Shown here: piece by piece, positions 1 to 5,703 of the stretch
Layout of the letters: every line of letters begins with the position of its first letter
Numbering within the stretch: the first letter of the stretch is position 1
Assembly (NCBI GenBank): GCA_021739805.1
Contig: JAIPBB010000214.1
Coordinates: 1 to 9,372 of the forward strand
Source: Saprospiraceae bacterium
Lineage (GTDB): Bacteria; Bacteroidota; Bacteroidia; Bacteroidales; JAIPBB01
DNA: 9,372 nt
Reading direction: 5' to 3'
The notes under the pieces: generated by a model
The model's database searches: none
Told to the model about the DNA's origin: nothing
What the model saw: only the letters and a program-made list of their open reading frames with translations
Program-made: the position numbers and the translations under genes

Positions 1-736
1 ATATAAACTCTATTTTACCAGTGTTATAATTAATCTTATATATATAAGCTTGGTAATAATTACTTTCTGAGAAATACAAAAACAATTGATTTTCACCAAA
101 ATAATACCATTTATAATCATCAATTTTTTTGTCTTTAAGTTCTATCTCCCATTTGAATTTATAAGTACAAACAACATCAATATTGTTTGGAGTAAAACAC
201 CTAATTTTTGGATTACCTTTATAGCTACTTTCCGTAATGACATATCCATAAAATGGATGCATATATTTATATTCTTTGATAATTTCAATATACATGTCTT
301 CCAAATAAATTCTATTCTTATTAAAACCTGCTCCAGATTCAGATATGTAATTTTGCATATTTTCCTTGCCAATTGCATTTTTTGTGGAATCTATAGTTTC
401 TCTTGTCCATTCCTTAAAATCGATTTTTTTGCATTTATTATCAATAACTAATCTGCAATTTTTCATTTCGAAATAATAACCATTGGACAATTTTTCCACT
501 TGTATACTTCGACTAGAAGTTTTATGCATTGGTTGGATAATTGAATCAACTATTTTCAAATTATTATTATATAATTTTACATATAGCTGAGTTTTTGTAT
601 TGCCGTAAACAAGAAATCCATCAACAGCTTCAATGATTTTTGCATTTGGTAATTTTGAATTAATTTCCTGTGAAACCAATATTTTTGTTTGACAGTTTAA
701 GGCTAATATCAAAATGATTATTACTATTTTTTTCAT
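1..736 (-). CDS. Secreted hypothetical protein, 3'-truncated by window edge
   Basis: An uninterrupted minus-strand frame of 245 codons begins with ATG at 734-736 and leaves the window at position 1, so the C-terminus is not seen. The first ~22 residues (MKKIVIIILILALNCQTKI...) are a charged N-terminus plus hydrophobic core, typical of a signal peptide. Cleavage after VSQ is likely. A lipoprotein reading at Cys15 is possible, but the Asn before it is a poor lipobox residue. The rest is rich in Lys, Asn, Tyr and Ile, with no transmembrane segment and no motif I recognise; it looks like an exported protein of beta-type composition. A TAnnTTTG-like -7 box at 775-782 would give a leader of about 35 nt. 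I do not recognise the family. The start is supported by the signal peptide directly following it. Overlapping frames in this region are shadows. Confidence 0.82.
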   Translation of the reverse strand, partial: MKKIVIIILILALNCQTKILVSQEINSKLPNAKIIEAVDGFLVYGNTKTQLYVKLYNNNLKIVDSIIQPMHKTSSRSIQVEKLSNGYYFEMKNCRLVIDNKCKKIDFKEWTRETIDSTKNAIGKENMQNYISESGAGFNKNRIYLEDMYIEIIKEYKYMHPFYGYVITESSYKGNPKIRCFTPNNIDVVCTYKFKWEIELKDKKIDDYKWYYFGENQLFLYFSESNYYQAYIYKINYNTGKIEFI

Positions 737-774
737 GTGTATTAATTTTTTGCTGTTAAATTCATGCTTGTAAA

Positions 775-782
775 CAAAAATA
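775..782 (-). promoter_or_regulatory. Candidate Bacteroidota -7 box for the 1-736 gene
   Basis: On the minus strand the site reads TATTTTTG, matching the Bacteroidota sigma-ABfr -7 consensus TAnnTTTG. It lies 38 nt upstream of the ATG at 736. A clear -33 TTTG is not visible, so this rests on the -7 match in AT-rich DNA. Confidence 0.35.
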
Positions 783-828
783 ATCTAAATCTACTAATTT
801 TAAAAATCTAATTAATAATTAAAATCAA

Positions 829-874
829 CCTCCCCAACTTTCCCTATCCAAACTTCTATATTGACTCGCTTCAG
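829..874 (-). repeat. 46-bp dispersed repeat, copy 1
   Basis: This is one of three copies of a 46-bp sequence; the others are at 7812-7857 and 9025-9070. It has about 5 mismatches to copy 2, and all copies share the core TCCCTATCCAAACT. All are in the same orientation. Copy 1 begins 29 nt beyond the stop codon of the gene at 904-1503. On the minus strand all copies can be read as EA(I/S)(Q/stop)YRSLDRE, but the frame does not continue consistently outside the repeat. On its left it is flanked by an AT-rich CTAATTTTAAAA-like string that also flanks copy 3. Confidence 0.75.
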
Positions 875-903
875 AAAGATTTTTTCTGGTAATTGTTAAG
901 AAA

Positions 904-1503
904 TTAATCCAAAGCAAACAAAAATCCCATACTAATAATTAAACCACCGGGCTGCATAATTTTTAGAACTCCTCTGGAATTATCAGTCAATTTTGAACCA
1001 TCTTTTACTTTATATGGAGTAGTTGAAATAGGAGCTGCATAACCGAATTCAAAGTAGAATTTATTCTGGCGACGAAGTATCCAGTTATGTGATATTGAAA
1101 AATTTAAACTGGATGCATTTAATAAATCAAGATTAACTTCTTTGTTTTCAGTTGTACCTAAGGAATCGGAAAACACTTCAAGATTTGTTTTAAAATCCTG
1201 AATACCTGTGGAGTATGTGTAATATAGTCCTAAGCCCCAATTATTTGTTTGTTTTGTTTCATATTTTAGCCCGCCCGAAAGCTTATTGCCCCATCCTCCA
1301 AGACCGACACCAATTCTAAGAAATAGCTGATTTGTCAATCTAACTTCGCTTCCAATCGCCACCAAACCAGCGTAATTGTCAATACCGGAGCTTATGCCAA
1401 GATATATTGAAGGAAGCGTGTCTTTTGGTTGCAGCTTTGATGTTTGTGCTCTCAGCTGTATTAAGCTGAAAGCCAGAATAATGATTAAAATTATTTTTTT
1501 CAT
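904..1503 (-). CDS. Predicted outer-membrane beta-barrel protein, 199 aa
   Basis: The protein begins with a classic signal peptide (MKKIILIIILAFSLIQLRAQ, cleavage after RAQ near residue 20). The mature part alternates hydrophobic and polar residues with many Gly and aromatic residues, for example LRIGVGLGGWGNKLSGGLKY and NWGLGLYYTYSTG. That is the pattern of short transmembrane beta-strands. The last strand (GGLIISMGFLFA) ends one residue before the C-terminus, as outer-membrane barrels often do, although the very last residue is Asp rather than an aromatic. The size fits an 8-strand barrel. I cannot place it in a named family. The gene stands alone: 366 nt separate it from the receptor gene upstream, and a copy of the 46-bp repeat follows 30 nt after its stop. 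The start is fixed by the signal peptide. Function beyond envelope location is unknown. Confidence 0.85.
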   Translation of the reverse strand: MKKIILIIILAFSLIQLRAQTSKLQPKDTLPSIYLGISSGIDNYAGLVAIGSEVRLTNQLFLRIGVGLGGWGNKLSGGLKYETKQTNNWGLGLYYTYSTGIQDFKTNLEVFSDSLGTTENKEVNLDLLNASSLNFSISHNWILRRQNKFYFEFGYAAPISTTPYKVKDGSKLTDNSRGVLKIMQPGGLIISMGFLFALD

Positions 1504-1601
1504 CTTTTATAATTTTAAATTGTCAGTAAATTGGTTAACATTAAACTTTAATTATGCAAATCAACCACTATTAGTTGAGTATGTATTTTTTATAAGTCCT
1601 T

Positions 1602-1609
1602 CAAATATA
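1602..1609 (-). promoter_or_regulatory. Candidate -7 box for the 904-1503 gene
   Basis: The minus strand reads TATATTTG, an exact TAnnTTTG match, 99 nt upstream of the ATG at 1503. No convincing -33 TTTG is seen. A weaker TTGATTTG lies closer to the gene, around 1553-1560. AT-rich DNA makes chance matches common. Confidence 0.3.
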
Positions 1610-1700
1610 TTTAAAATAATAATTGAAAAAACATTTTTATAAATTTTTTAGCCAATAAATAGAATACTAGCATTTTTCCACCAAGAAGTTAATAAATTTA

Positions 1701-1790
1701 AACTTCTATTTTTGATTATGAATTTTAAAACTTTTTAAATGGAATACTAAAGCTTGCTTGTTATGTGCAGGGAGTTGTGCACCAGCGAGG
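1701..1790 (+). repeat. ~90-bp dispersed repeat, copy A
   Basis: This stretch matches 5523-5611. The right-hand 60 bases (1731-1790 against 5552-5611) differ at only two positions. The left part is more diverged and AT-rich. The match ends abruptly after AGCGAGG in both copies. Copy A then runs into GCATAATACAA, which forms an imperfect inverted repeat with CTTGTTATGTGC inside the repeat. Both copies have the same orientation and lie downstream of a minus-strand gene (here 80 nt beyond the receptor stop). In copy B the repeat continues into a group II intron-like 3' end, so copy A may be a truncated piece of the same element. Confidence 0.8.
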
Positions 1791-1821
1791 CATAATACAA
1801 TAAAGATTTATCGCAAGTCGT

Positions 1822-1859
1822 AAAAATCAGCCTACTATTCCAAATCGAAATAGCAGGCT
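1822..1859 (-). terminator. Rho-independent terminator of the TonB receptor gene
   Basis: Reading the minus strand, AGCCTGCTATT pairs with AATAGTAGGCT. This is an 11-bp stem with one G-U pair and a 9-nt loop, followed at once by GATTTTTA. It starts 11 nt beyond the stop codon at 1870. Position, stem and T-run all fit an intrinsic terminator for the receptor transcript. Confidence 0.8.
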
Positions 1860-1869
1860 TATGAACATA

Positions 1870-4281
1870 TTAAAAATTAGCTATAAATGAAAGAACAAAA
1901 TTTCTTCCCGAAGCTGAAATACCCGAACTATAAGGACGATATCGCTGGTCGGTCAGATTTTCAATTCCTGCACTTATCGAAAAAGTCTCTGAAAAAGCAT
2001 ACATAGATTTTATGTTTAGTGTGTACCATGAAGGTGAATAATTTTTAGCGTTTGCATCTTTGGCATAGATTTCATCTTTGGCTTGCTCTTCCTGTGCTAA
2101 ATCTTCAAATTTGCGTTCCCCCTGATAAGTTGCATAAAATTGCAAATTCAAATTATTAACATTGTAATTTAATCGGGTTACACTAAAAAGTGGGGCAGCA
2201 TGACGTGATGCACTGGTTGTTCCATCATCTAATTCTTCTTCTCCTTTCTGATAGTTCACATCAGATGAAAAGCTAAATCCTGCCGGTAATTTCACTTCTA
2301 AGCCAGCCTGAATACCATAAATATTTGCTACAGCAGCATTTTGAATGGCTTGAACCTGACTCATTTCACCATCATACATAATACTGTCTTGTCCGTTGAA
2401 TTGATAATTTCTACGTACCATTGCATTTTGCAATATTGTGTAATAAGCAGTAACATCAATTTTCACAACTCCATAAAATACTTTTGCAATCCCTAAATCA
2501 AAATTGTATGCATATTCAGCATTCAAATCAGGATTTGGAATGGTAACAGCACCTGGTTCAGAGTCAAACACTTTGCCGATGTCATCCACATTTGGCGAGC
2601 GAAAAGCAGTTCCAAAATTGCTATTGATGACCCATGATTCAGCAGGACGATAAACAAAACCTATGCTTCCGGTTATGGCATCATTGTTAATATTTGCTTT
2701 AGTAAAAGGAAATGGATAGAATGCAATATTATTAGCAAAATCAGCATCTAAAGAAAATTGATTGTAGCGCAATCCTGTTTGCAGTGAAAATTTATCAGAC
2801 ACTTTGAATTCATCATTTACGTATGCCGCTACAGAGCTCCATTTAGATTGGGGATATCGTGAAGGTCCGACTTCATCTGTTCCTGTTGAAATATCTGTTA
2901 AGAGTCCTTTGGAAGTAACATCATTAATTATGTACTCAACACCATAAAATAATGTATTTTTTTTACCAAGTGATTTTGTAAAATCAAGATTAGCAGAATA
3001 TGCTTCTACCTGCTCAGTTTGAGTATTTCTTTCATCCTTGTTTAATGATCTGTCAATCCTGCTTTCTTCAAAAGATTGTAGAGCTAATCGCAAAGTCATC
3101 AGGTCATAAACAGCATTGTTGCCGGTTTGAGTAACACTTAAGTTGTTCATCATCCATTTTTGTGGACCATAATTCCATTCTGCATATCGCGCAGTACCAT
3201 TTTTCATACGGTTATGCCTATCATAACGCCCATAAGATGAAGTTTCCGAATAATGAAAACCATATTGAAAATCCCACTTTTCATTAGGTTTAAACCGAAT
3301 TTTTTGCATCATATTAATCTGTGAATAGGCTGTTGGAATTTGTAACAAAGGATCATCCTGAGTAATCACCTTGTCAACACTATCAATGCGTTGTACATAA
3401 TACGGTTTTAAGTAATCATCAGGACCATCGCTTCCTTGTTTCAAATCGTCAAAGTCCCATGAACTAATACTGCTTACCAAAGCCCATTTTTTCCAACCAA
3501 TGTTAACGTTAAAATGATTTGTCTTTTCATTGTTTGCCGATGAGTATCGTGTTACAGCTTTTGCGGTAATAAATGGTTTATCGGTGAGCGAAAGCTGCGG
3601 CGTAAGTGTTTGAAAACTCATAACTCCACCAATAGCATCACTTCCATAAATCACCGAACCCGGACCAAACAGAACCTCGGCATTTTCAATTGTAAAAGGG
3701 TCAAGATTAATTACATTCTGAATATTTCCGGCACGAAAAATAGCTGTGTTCATTCTTACTCCATCAATAGTGTACAACAATCTGTTTGTTGCAAATCCCC
3801 TAATCATAGGACTACCTCCGCCTTGTTGACTTTTCTGAACGAAAACCTTGCCCGAAACATTTAAAAGGTCAGCGGATGTTTGCGGATTTTGTAATTGGAT
3901 ATCCTTTGTTGAAATTGAGATAATTTTTGATGGAATGTTGCCCGAATTTTGTTTCCAACGAGTTCCTGAAATTACTACTTCATCAAGATTTAGATTGGAT
4001 ACTTCCATTAACACTACAAAACCAGCCAACTTTAGCTCATCATAGCTTACTATTACTATTTTATAACCTAAAGAACGAATTTCTATTTTTTCAGCACCTT
4101 TAAAAGCCGAAATATCGGCTTGCCCTTTTGCATTTGTTGTAGTATATGCTCTGGGACTTTCACTTATCAGAGTAACCAATTCCAATGGTTTATTTGTACC
4201 CTGATTTTTAATGGTTATTGTTTGAGAATTCATATAAATGCAAACTCCCAAAAATAACCACAACAAAATTATTTTCTTCAT
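1870..4281 (-). CDS. TonB-dependent outer-membrane receptor
   Basis: This 803-residue protein imports a substrate through the outer membrane using TonB/ExbBD energy. Seen in order: signal peptide 1-20 (ending MNSQ); a carboxypeptidase-regulatory-like beta-sandwich at ~21-95, typical of Bacteroidota receptors; a TonB-box-like LDEVVISGTR at 99-108; the plug at ~115-225 with QKSQQGGGSPMIRGF and FGPGSVIYGSDAIGGV; then a 22-strand-type barrel ending in Phe. FRSP (~560) and NPDL (~582) correspond to the FRAP and NPNL boxes of heme/hemoglobin receptors. The plug also resembles that group. I see no His between these boxes, however, so a heme substrate is only a possibility. Its likely partner is the membrane protein encoded 96 nt upstream. 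A terminator follows the stop. Length and motifs are complete, with no sign of decay. The exact substrate cannot be read from sequence. Confidence 0.95.
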   Translation of the reverse strand: MKKIILLWLFLGVCIYMNSQTITIKNQGTNKPLELVTLISESPRAYTTTNAKGQADISAFKGAEKIEIRSLGYKIVIVSYDELKLAGFVVLMEVSNLNLDEVVISGTRWKQNSGNIPSKIISISTKDIQLQNPQTSADLLNVSGKVFVQKSQQGGGSPMIRGFATNRLLYTIDGVRMNTAIFRAGNIQNVINLDPFTIENAEVLFGPGSVIYGSDAIGGVMSFQTLTPQLSLTDKPFITAKAVTRYSSANNEKTNHFNVNIGWKKWALVSSISSWDFDDLKQGSDGPDDYLKPYYVQRIDSVDKVITQDDPLLQIPTAYSQINMMQKIRFKPNEKWDFQYGFHYSETSSYGRYDRHNRMKNGTARYAEWNYGPQKWMMNNLSVTQTGNNAVYDLMTLRLALQSFEESRIDRSLNKDERNTQTEQVEAYSANLDFTKSLGKKNTLFYGVEYIINDVTSKGLLTDISTGTDEVGPSRYPQSKWSSVAAYVNDEFKVSDKFSLQTGLRYNQFSLDADFANNIAFYPFPFTKANINNDAITGSIGFVYRPAESWVINSNFGTAFRSPNVDDIGKVFDSEPGAVTIPNPDLNAEYAYNFDLGIAKVFYGVVKIDVTAYYTILQNAMVRRNYQFNGQDSIMYDGEMSQVQAIQNAAVANIYGIQAGLEVKLPAGFSFSSDVNYQKGEEELDDGTTSASRHAAPLFSVTRLNYNVNNLNLQFYATYQGERKFEDLAQEEQAKDEIYAKDANAKNYSPSWYTLNIKSMYAFSETFSISAGIENLTDQRYRPYSSGISASGRNFVLSFIANF

Positions 4282-4308
4282 TGTTATTATTTTTAAGTTA
4301 AAGAATAA

Positions 4309-4325
4309 GTGTCGGAAAATGACAC
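4309..4325. promoter_or_regulatory. Short dyad in the receptor leader
   Basis: GTGTC at 4309-4313 and GACAC at 4321-4325 form a perfect 5-bp inverted repeat around GGAAAAT, 28 nt upstream of the receptor ATG. It lies between the candidate -7 box at 4343-4350 and the start codon. It could be an operator or a leader hairpin. The arms are short, so chance is possible. Confidence 0.25.
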
Positions 4326-4342
4326 AACTTTCCTACTGAATT

Positions 4343-4350
4343 CAAATTTA
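4343..4350 (-). promoter_or_regulatory. Candidate -7 box directly upstream of the receptor gene
   Basis: The minus strand reads TAAATTTG, an exact TAnnTTTG match, 62 nt before the receptor ATG and inside the 96-nt gap between the two genes. It could give the receptor its own transcript in addition to read-through from the upstream gene. No -33 element is clear. Confidence 0.3.
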
Positions 4351-4377
4351 TTGGCAGTAGAAATATTAATAAAATAA

Positions 4378-4917
4378 TTAACTTAAAACTAAACGAGGAG
4401 GAGGTTTCGAAGGTGGCGATGATAATGATTTATAAAAATTTAAGAAATTAAAACTTGGTTTAACTTCGGTTTCAAATATACTATGATTCCAAATAAAATG
4501 ATTTGAGCAATAAAGTGATTTAAAATAAGAAACTAAATATTCTTGCTTTTCTTTTCTTTGTGGGTCAGCATTTAGAGCATTAATTAACAACTTTGCAAGT
4601 TGCTTATTTAATTTTGTTTCTCTATTATCTAACCAACACCAATAATAAATAGTATCATTAACAACTTCGGTTTCAACTATATCGTACATTTGCTGTTTGT
4701 ATTCAAACTCCATGGAATGCTCCCATTCTAATTCTGTCTCAGATTCTTGCTTAGTGAATTTCAGTAGAGTAAGCTCTTCTTTATCAATTCCATCGATTAT
4801 CATCAACTTCACCTGATGTTTAACTACTGACTTTTTATGGTTGAGCCAACTGAATACTATCAATGCCGGAGCAATGAGTAAAAACAGAAATAATATAGCT
4901 ATAATTCTATTTTTCAA
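4378..4917 (-). CDS. Membrane-anchored hypothetical protein upstream of receptor (TTG start)
   Basis: The frame encodes a small protein with a single N-terminal membrane segment (RIIAILFLFLLIAPALIVFSW) followed by ~150 mostly soluble residues, presumably periplasmic. The soluble part contains DGIDKEELTLLKFTKQESE, then a Trp/Tyr-rich stretch (IYYWCWLDNRET), a Cys-containing segment (LYCSNHF) and a Pro-rich tail ending near SSPPSKPPPRL. No ATG occurs before the membrane segment. TTG at 4915-4917 starts it as MKNRIIAI, giving 179 residues; TTG at 4945-4947 would add ten residues. I prefer 4917 because a -7 box (4936-4943) lies inside the longer version. From memory, similar proteins occur beside TonB-dependent receptors in Bacteroidota, but I know no named function. 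It is probably cotranscribed with the receptor 96 nt downstream and may assist the same uptake process. Confidence 0.8.
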   Translation of the reverse strand: MKNRIIAILFLFLLIAPALIVFSWLNHKKSVVKHQVKLMIIDGIDKEELTLLKFTKQESETELEWEHSMEFEYKQQMYDIVETEVVNDTIYYWCWLDNRETKLNKQLAKLLINALNADPQRKEKQEYLVSYFKSLYCSNHFIWNHSIFETEVKPSFNFLNFYKSLSSPPSKPPPRLVLS

Positions 4918-4935
4918 ATCAGGTTGTTTAGTACG

Positions 4936-4943
4936 CAAATATA
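4936..4943 (-). promoter_or_regulatory. Candidate -7 promoter box for the membrane protein/receptor unit
   Basis: The minus strand reads TATATTTG, an exact TAnnTTTG match. Transcription starting a few bases downstream would fall near 4928-4930, giving a leader of only about ten bases to the TTG at 4917. This supports the shorter start of the gene. A -33 TTTG is not obvious. Confidence 0.4.
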
Positions 4944-5146
4944 GCAAAAAGTGAGTTGTTAAGAAAATTACTGAAATAAAACTGCTAAGAGTTATTTTGA
5001 TGTGCCAGAAAATAATATTTAGCTGATGTAGAATGATTAATGCCTATCAATGCTCTGTTTAATATTTTGCTATAGATTTTTAACTAAAAATATAAAAAAC
5101 AATGTAAGGGATTAAAAATTATTTAGATTCTATTTTTTAACAAATT

Positions 5147-5197
5147 TCAACAATTTGAATTTTTTAATAGGAATTTTCTTTCGATTTCCTGGGGCAT
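5147..5197 (-). pseudogene. Remnant of a CYTH-domain protein start
   Basis: A minus-strand ATG at 5195-5197 is followed by 15 codons reading MPQEIERKFLLKNSNC, then TGA. EIERKFL is the hallmark N-terminal strand of CYTH-fold enzymes (class IV adenylate cyclase / thiamine-triphosphatase / inorganic triphosphatase), where the alternating Glu/Lys residues bind the metal-triphosphate. Nothing recognisable of the remaining ~140 residues follows, so only the 5' tip survives. It starts 10 nt beyond the end of the BRO-like pseudogene. The match is short but very characteristic; a chance frame is the alternative. Confidence 0.5.
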
Positions 5198-5206
5198 TTG
5201 TTTAGA

Positions 5207-5448
5207 TTATTGGTTTTGGTAAGCTCCATCAACAGATTGCATTTTCAGTTGACTACAATCTGTAGCCAACTCACTACCTTCTTTTTTTAGTCTTGTTTTC
5301 AGTACACTCCAATACTTTCTTGAATTGTGACTTTCTGTTAAAATCCCAACAATATCAATAATTGAGAAATACTACTTCTCTTCATTATCATCCCAAAGCA
5401 CTCGAAATTTTTATCTTGAAATAATCTTATTGCATTTTCCTTTGTCAT
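5207..5448 (-). pseudogene. Broken BRO-N / phage-antirepressor-like gene
   Basis: From an ATG at 5446-5448 the minus strand reads MTKENAIRLFQDK. A one-base loss in the A/T run at 5405-5412 then shifts the frame. In the shifted frame it continues FRVLWDDNEEK, a TAG at 5372-5374 where relatives carry Trp, then YFSIIDIVGILTESHNSRKY and WSVLKTRLKKEGSELATDCS, ending QLKMQSVDGAYQNQ-stop. This matches the N-terminal DNA-binding BRO-N region of a family of phage-antirepressor-like proteins common in Bacteroidota (typical text: W-DE-E-WYFS-VDV--LT-S-N-RKYW---K-RL--EGSEL). Known relatives are about three times longer; here the C-terminal two thirds are missing and the text stops right after DGAY. Frameshift, nonsense codon and truncation together show it is dead. 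I infer former phage or mobile-island DNA. Confidence 0.85.
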
Positions 5449-5522
5449 AATTCTTTTCAATTATCTAAGTCAAGAATAATGTTTTTTTGGTTGAATGCCT
5501 ATAATTGGCAAGCTGAGTTTAA

Positions 5523-5611
5523 AACTTATTTTGATTATGAATTATATTAAACTTTTTAAATGGAACACTAAAGCTTGCTTGTTATGTGCAGGGAGTTGTA
5601 CACCAGCGAGG
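5523..5611 (+). repeat. ~90-bp dispersed repeat, copy B
   Basis: This is the second copy of the repeat at 1701-1790. Its right 60 bases (5552-5611) differ at two positions: TACT to CACT, and GTGCACC to GTACACC. It includes AAGCTTGCTTGTTATGTGCA and ends at AGCGAGG. Immediately afterwards it continues into GAGACACGTACGTTCAGTGG, which copy A lacks. It lies downstream of the minus-strand gene at 5704-7377, mirroring the placement of copy A behind the receptor gene. Confidence 0.8.
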
Positions 5612-5680
5612 GAGACACGTACGTTCAGTGGTGTGAGATGTGCTCCAGTGGGCTTTTAGTTCACTGGCCGCCTACTCGAT
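5601..5680 (+). mobile_element. Possible group II intron 3'-end remnant (domains V/VI)
   Basis: The plus strand contains CACGTACGTTC, then AGTGGTGTGAGATG, a small hairpin CCAGTG/CACTGG (5645-5650 and 5662-5667), then CCGCCTACTCGAT. Bacterial group II introns typically end with the 3' strand of domain V (…CGTACGGTTC or CGTACGGTGGTGTGAGAGG), a domain VI hairpin and a CCTACYCGAY end. The order and wording match, and ACACC (5600-5604) can pair with GGTGT around it, with an AGC triad next to it. The distal part of domain V looks shortened, and no maturase gene or 5' intron end is present, so this would be a fossil. Recognition is from memory of such introns, not from a covariance search. Confidence 0.4.
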
Positions 5681-5695
5681 TGCAGCCAGTTTTTT
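5663..5695 (+). terminator. Possible plus-strand terminator-like hairpin
   Basis: ACTGGC (5663-5668) pairs perfectly with GCCAGT (5685-5690) and is followed by TTTTT. The loop is 16 nt, which is long, and no plus-strand gene ends here. It overlaps the intron-like 3' end and may be an accident of that junction. It does not have a T-run on the minus strand, so it would not terminate the 5704-7377 gene in the usual way. Confidence 0.25.
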
Positions 5696-5703
5696 AATTA
5701 TCA

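Larger units (their letters stand above)
1504..1869. other. Gene-free stretch between barrel gene and receptor gene
   Basis: No coding frame here looks real. The stretch contains the leader and candidate -7 box of the 904-1503 gene, a copy of the ~90-bp repeat (1701-1790) and the terminator of the receptor gene (1822-1859). A hydrophobic plus-strand frame over 1376-1642 is a shadow. Confidence 0.7.
4948..5703. other. Graveyard region without intact genes
   Basis: No intact gene lies here. From left to right: AT-rich leader of the membrane-protein gene (4948-5146), CYTH start remnant (5147-5197), BRO-N pseudogene (5207-5448), an unexplained AT-rich spacer, repeat copy B (5523-5611) and an intron-like 3' end (to 5680). 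Confidence 0.75.

Noticed and set aside
142..378. Minus-strand 78-codon frame
   Set aside because: It is in a different frame inside the 1-736 gene, with no signal peptide or motif.
86..451. Plus-strand 121-codon frame in the first gene region
   Set aside because: It lies opposite the uninterrupted 245-codon minus-strand frame with signal peptide. Its Phe/Ile-rich composition is what the antisense of an AT-rich gene gives.
872..888. CAGAAA/TTTCTG hairpin behind the 904-1503 gene as terminator
   Set aside because: The stem is six AT-rich pairs with no T-run on the minus strand, too weak to call.
1765..1802. Integron attC-like site in repeat copy A (CTTGTTATG...CATAATACAA)
   Set aside because: The inverted ends are imperfect and do not fit the GTTRRRY/RYYYAAC core sites. 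Copy B lacks the right-hand arm, and no integrase or cassette array is present.
3610..4045. Two plus-strand frames within the receptor gene
   Set aside because: They are antisense shadows of a well-supported TonB receptor, with no family resemblance.
5645..5667. CCAGTG/CACTGG hairpin as terminator of the 5704-7377 gene
   Set aside because: There is no T-run on the minus strand side. It is better explained as the domain VI-like hairpin of the intron remnant.
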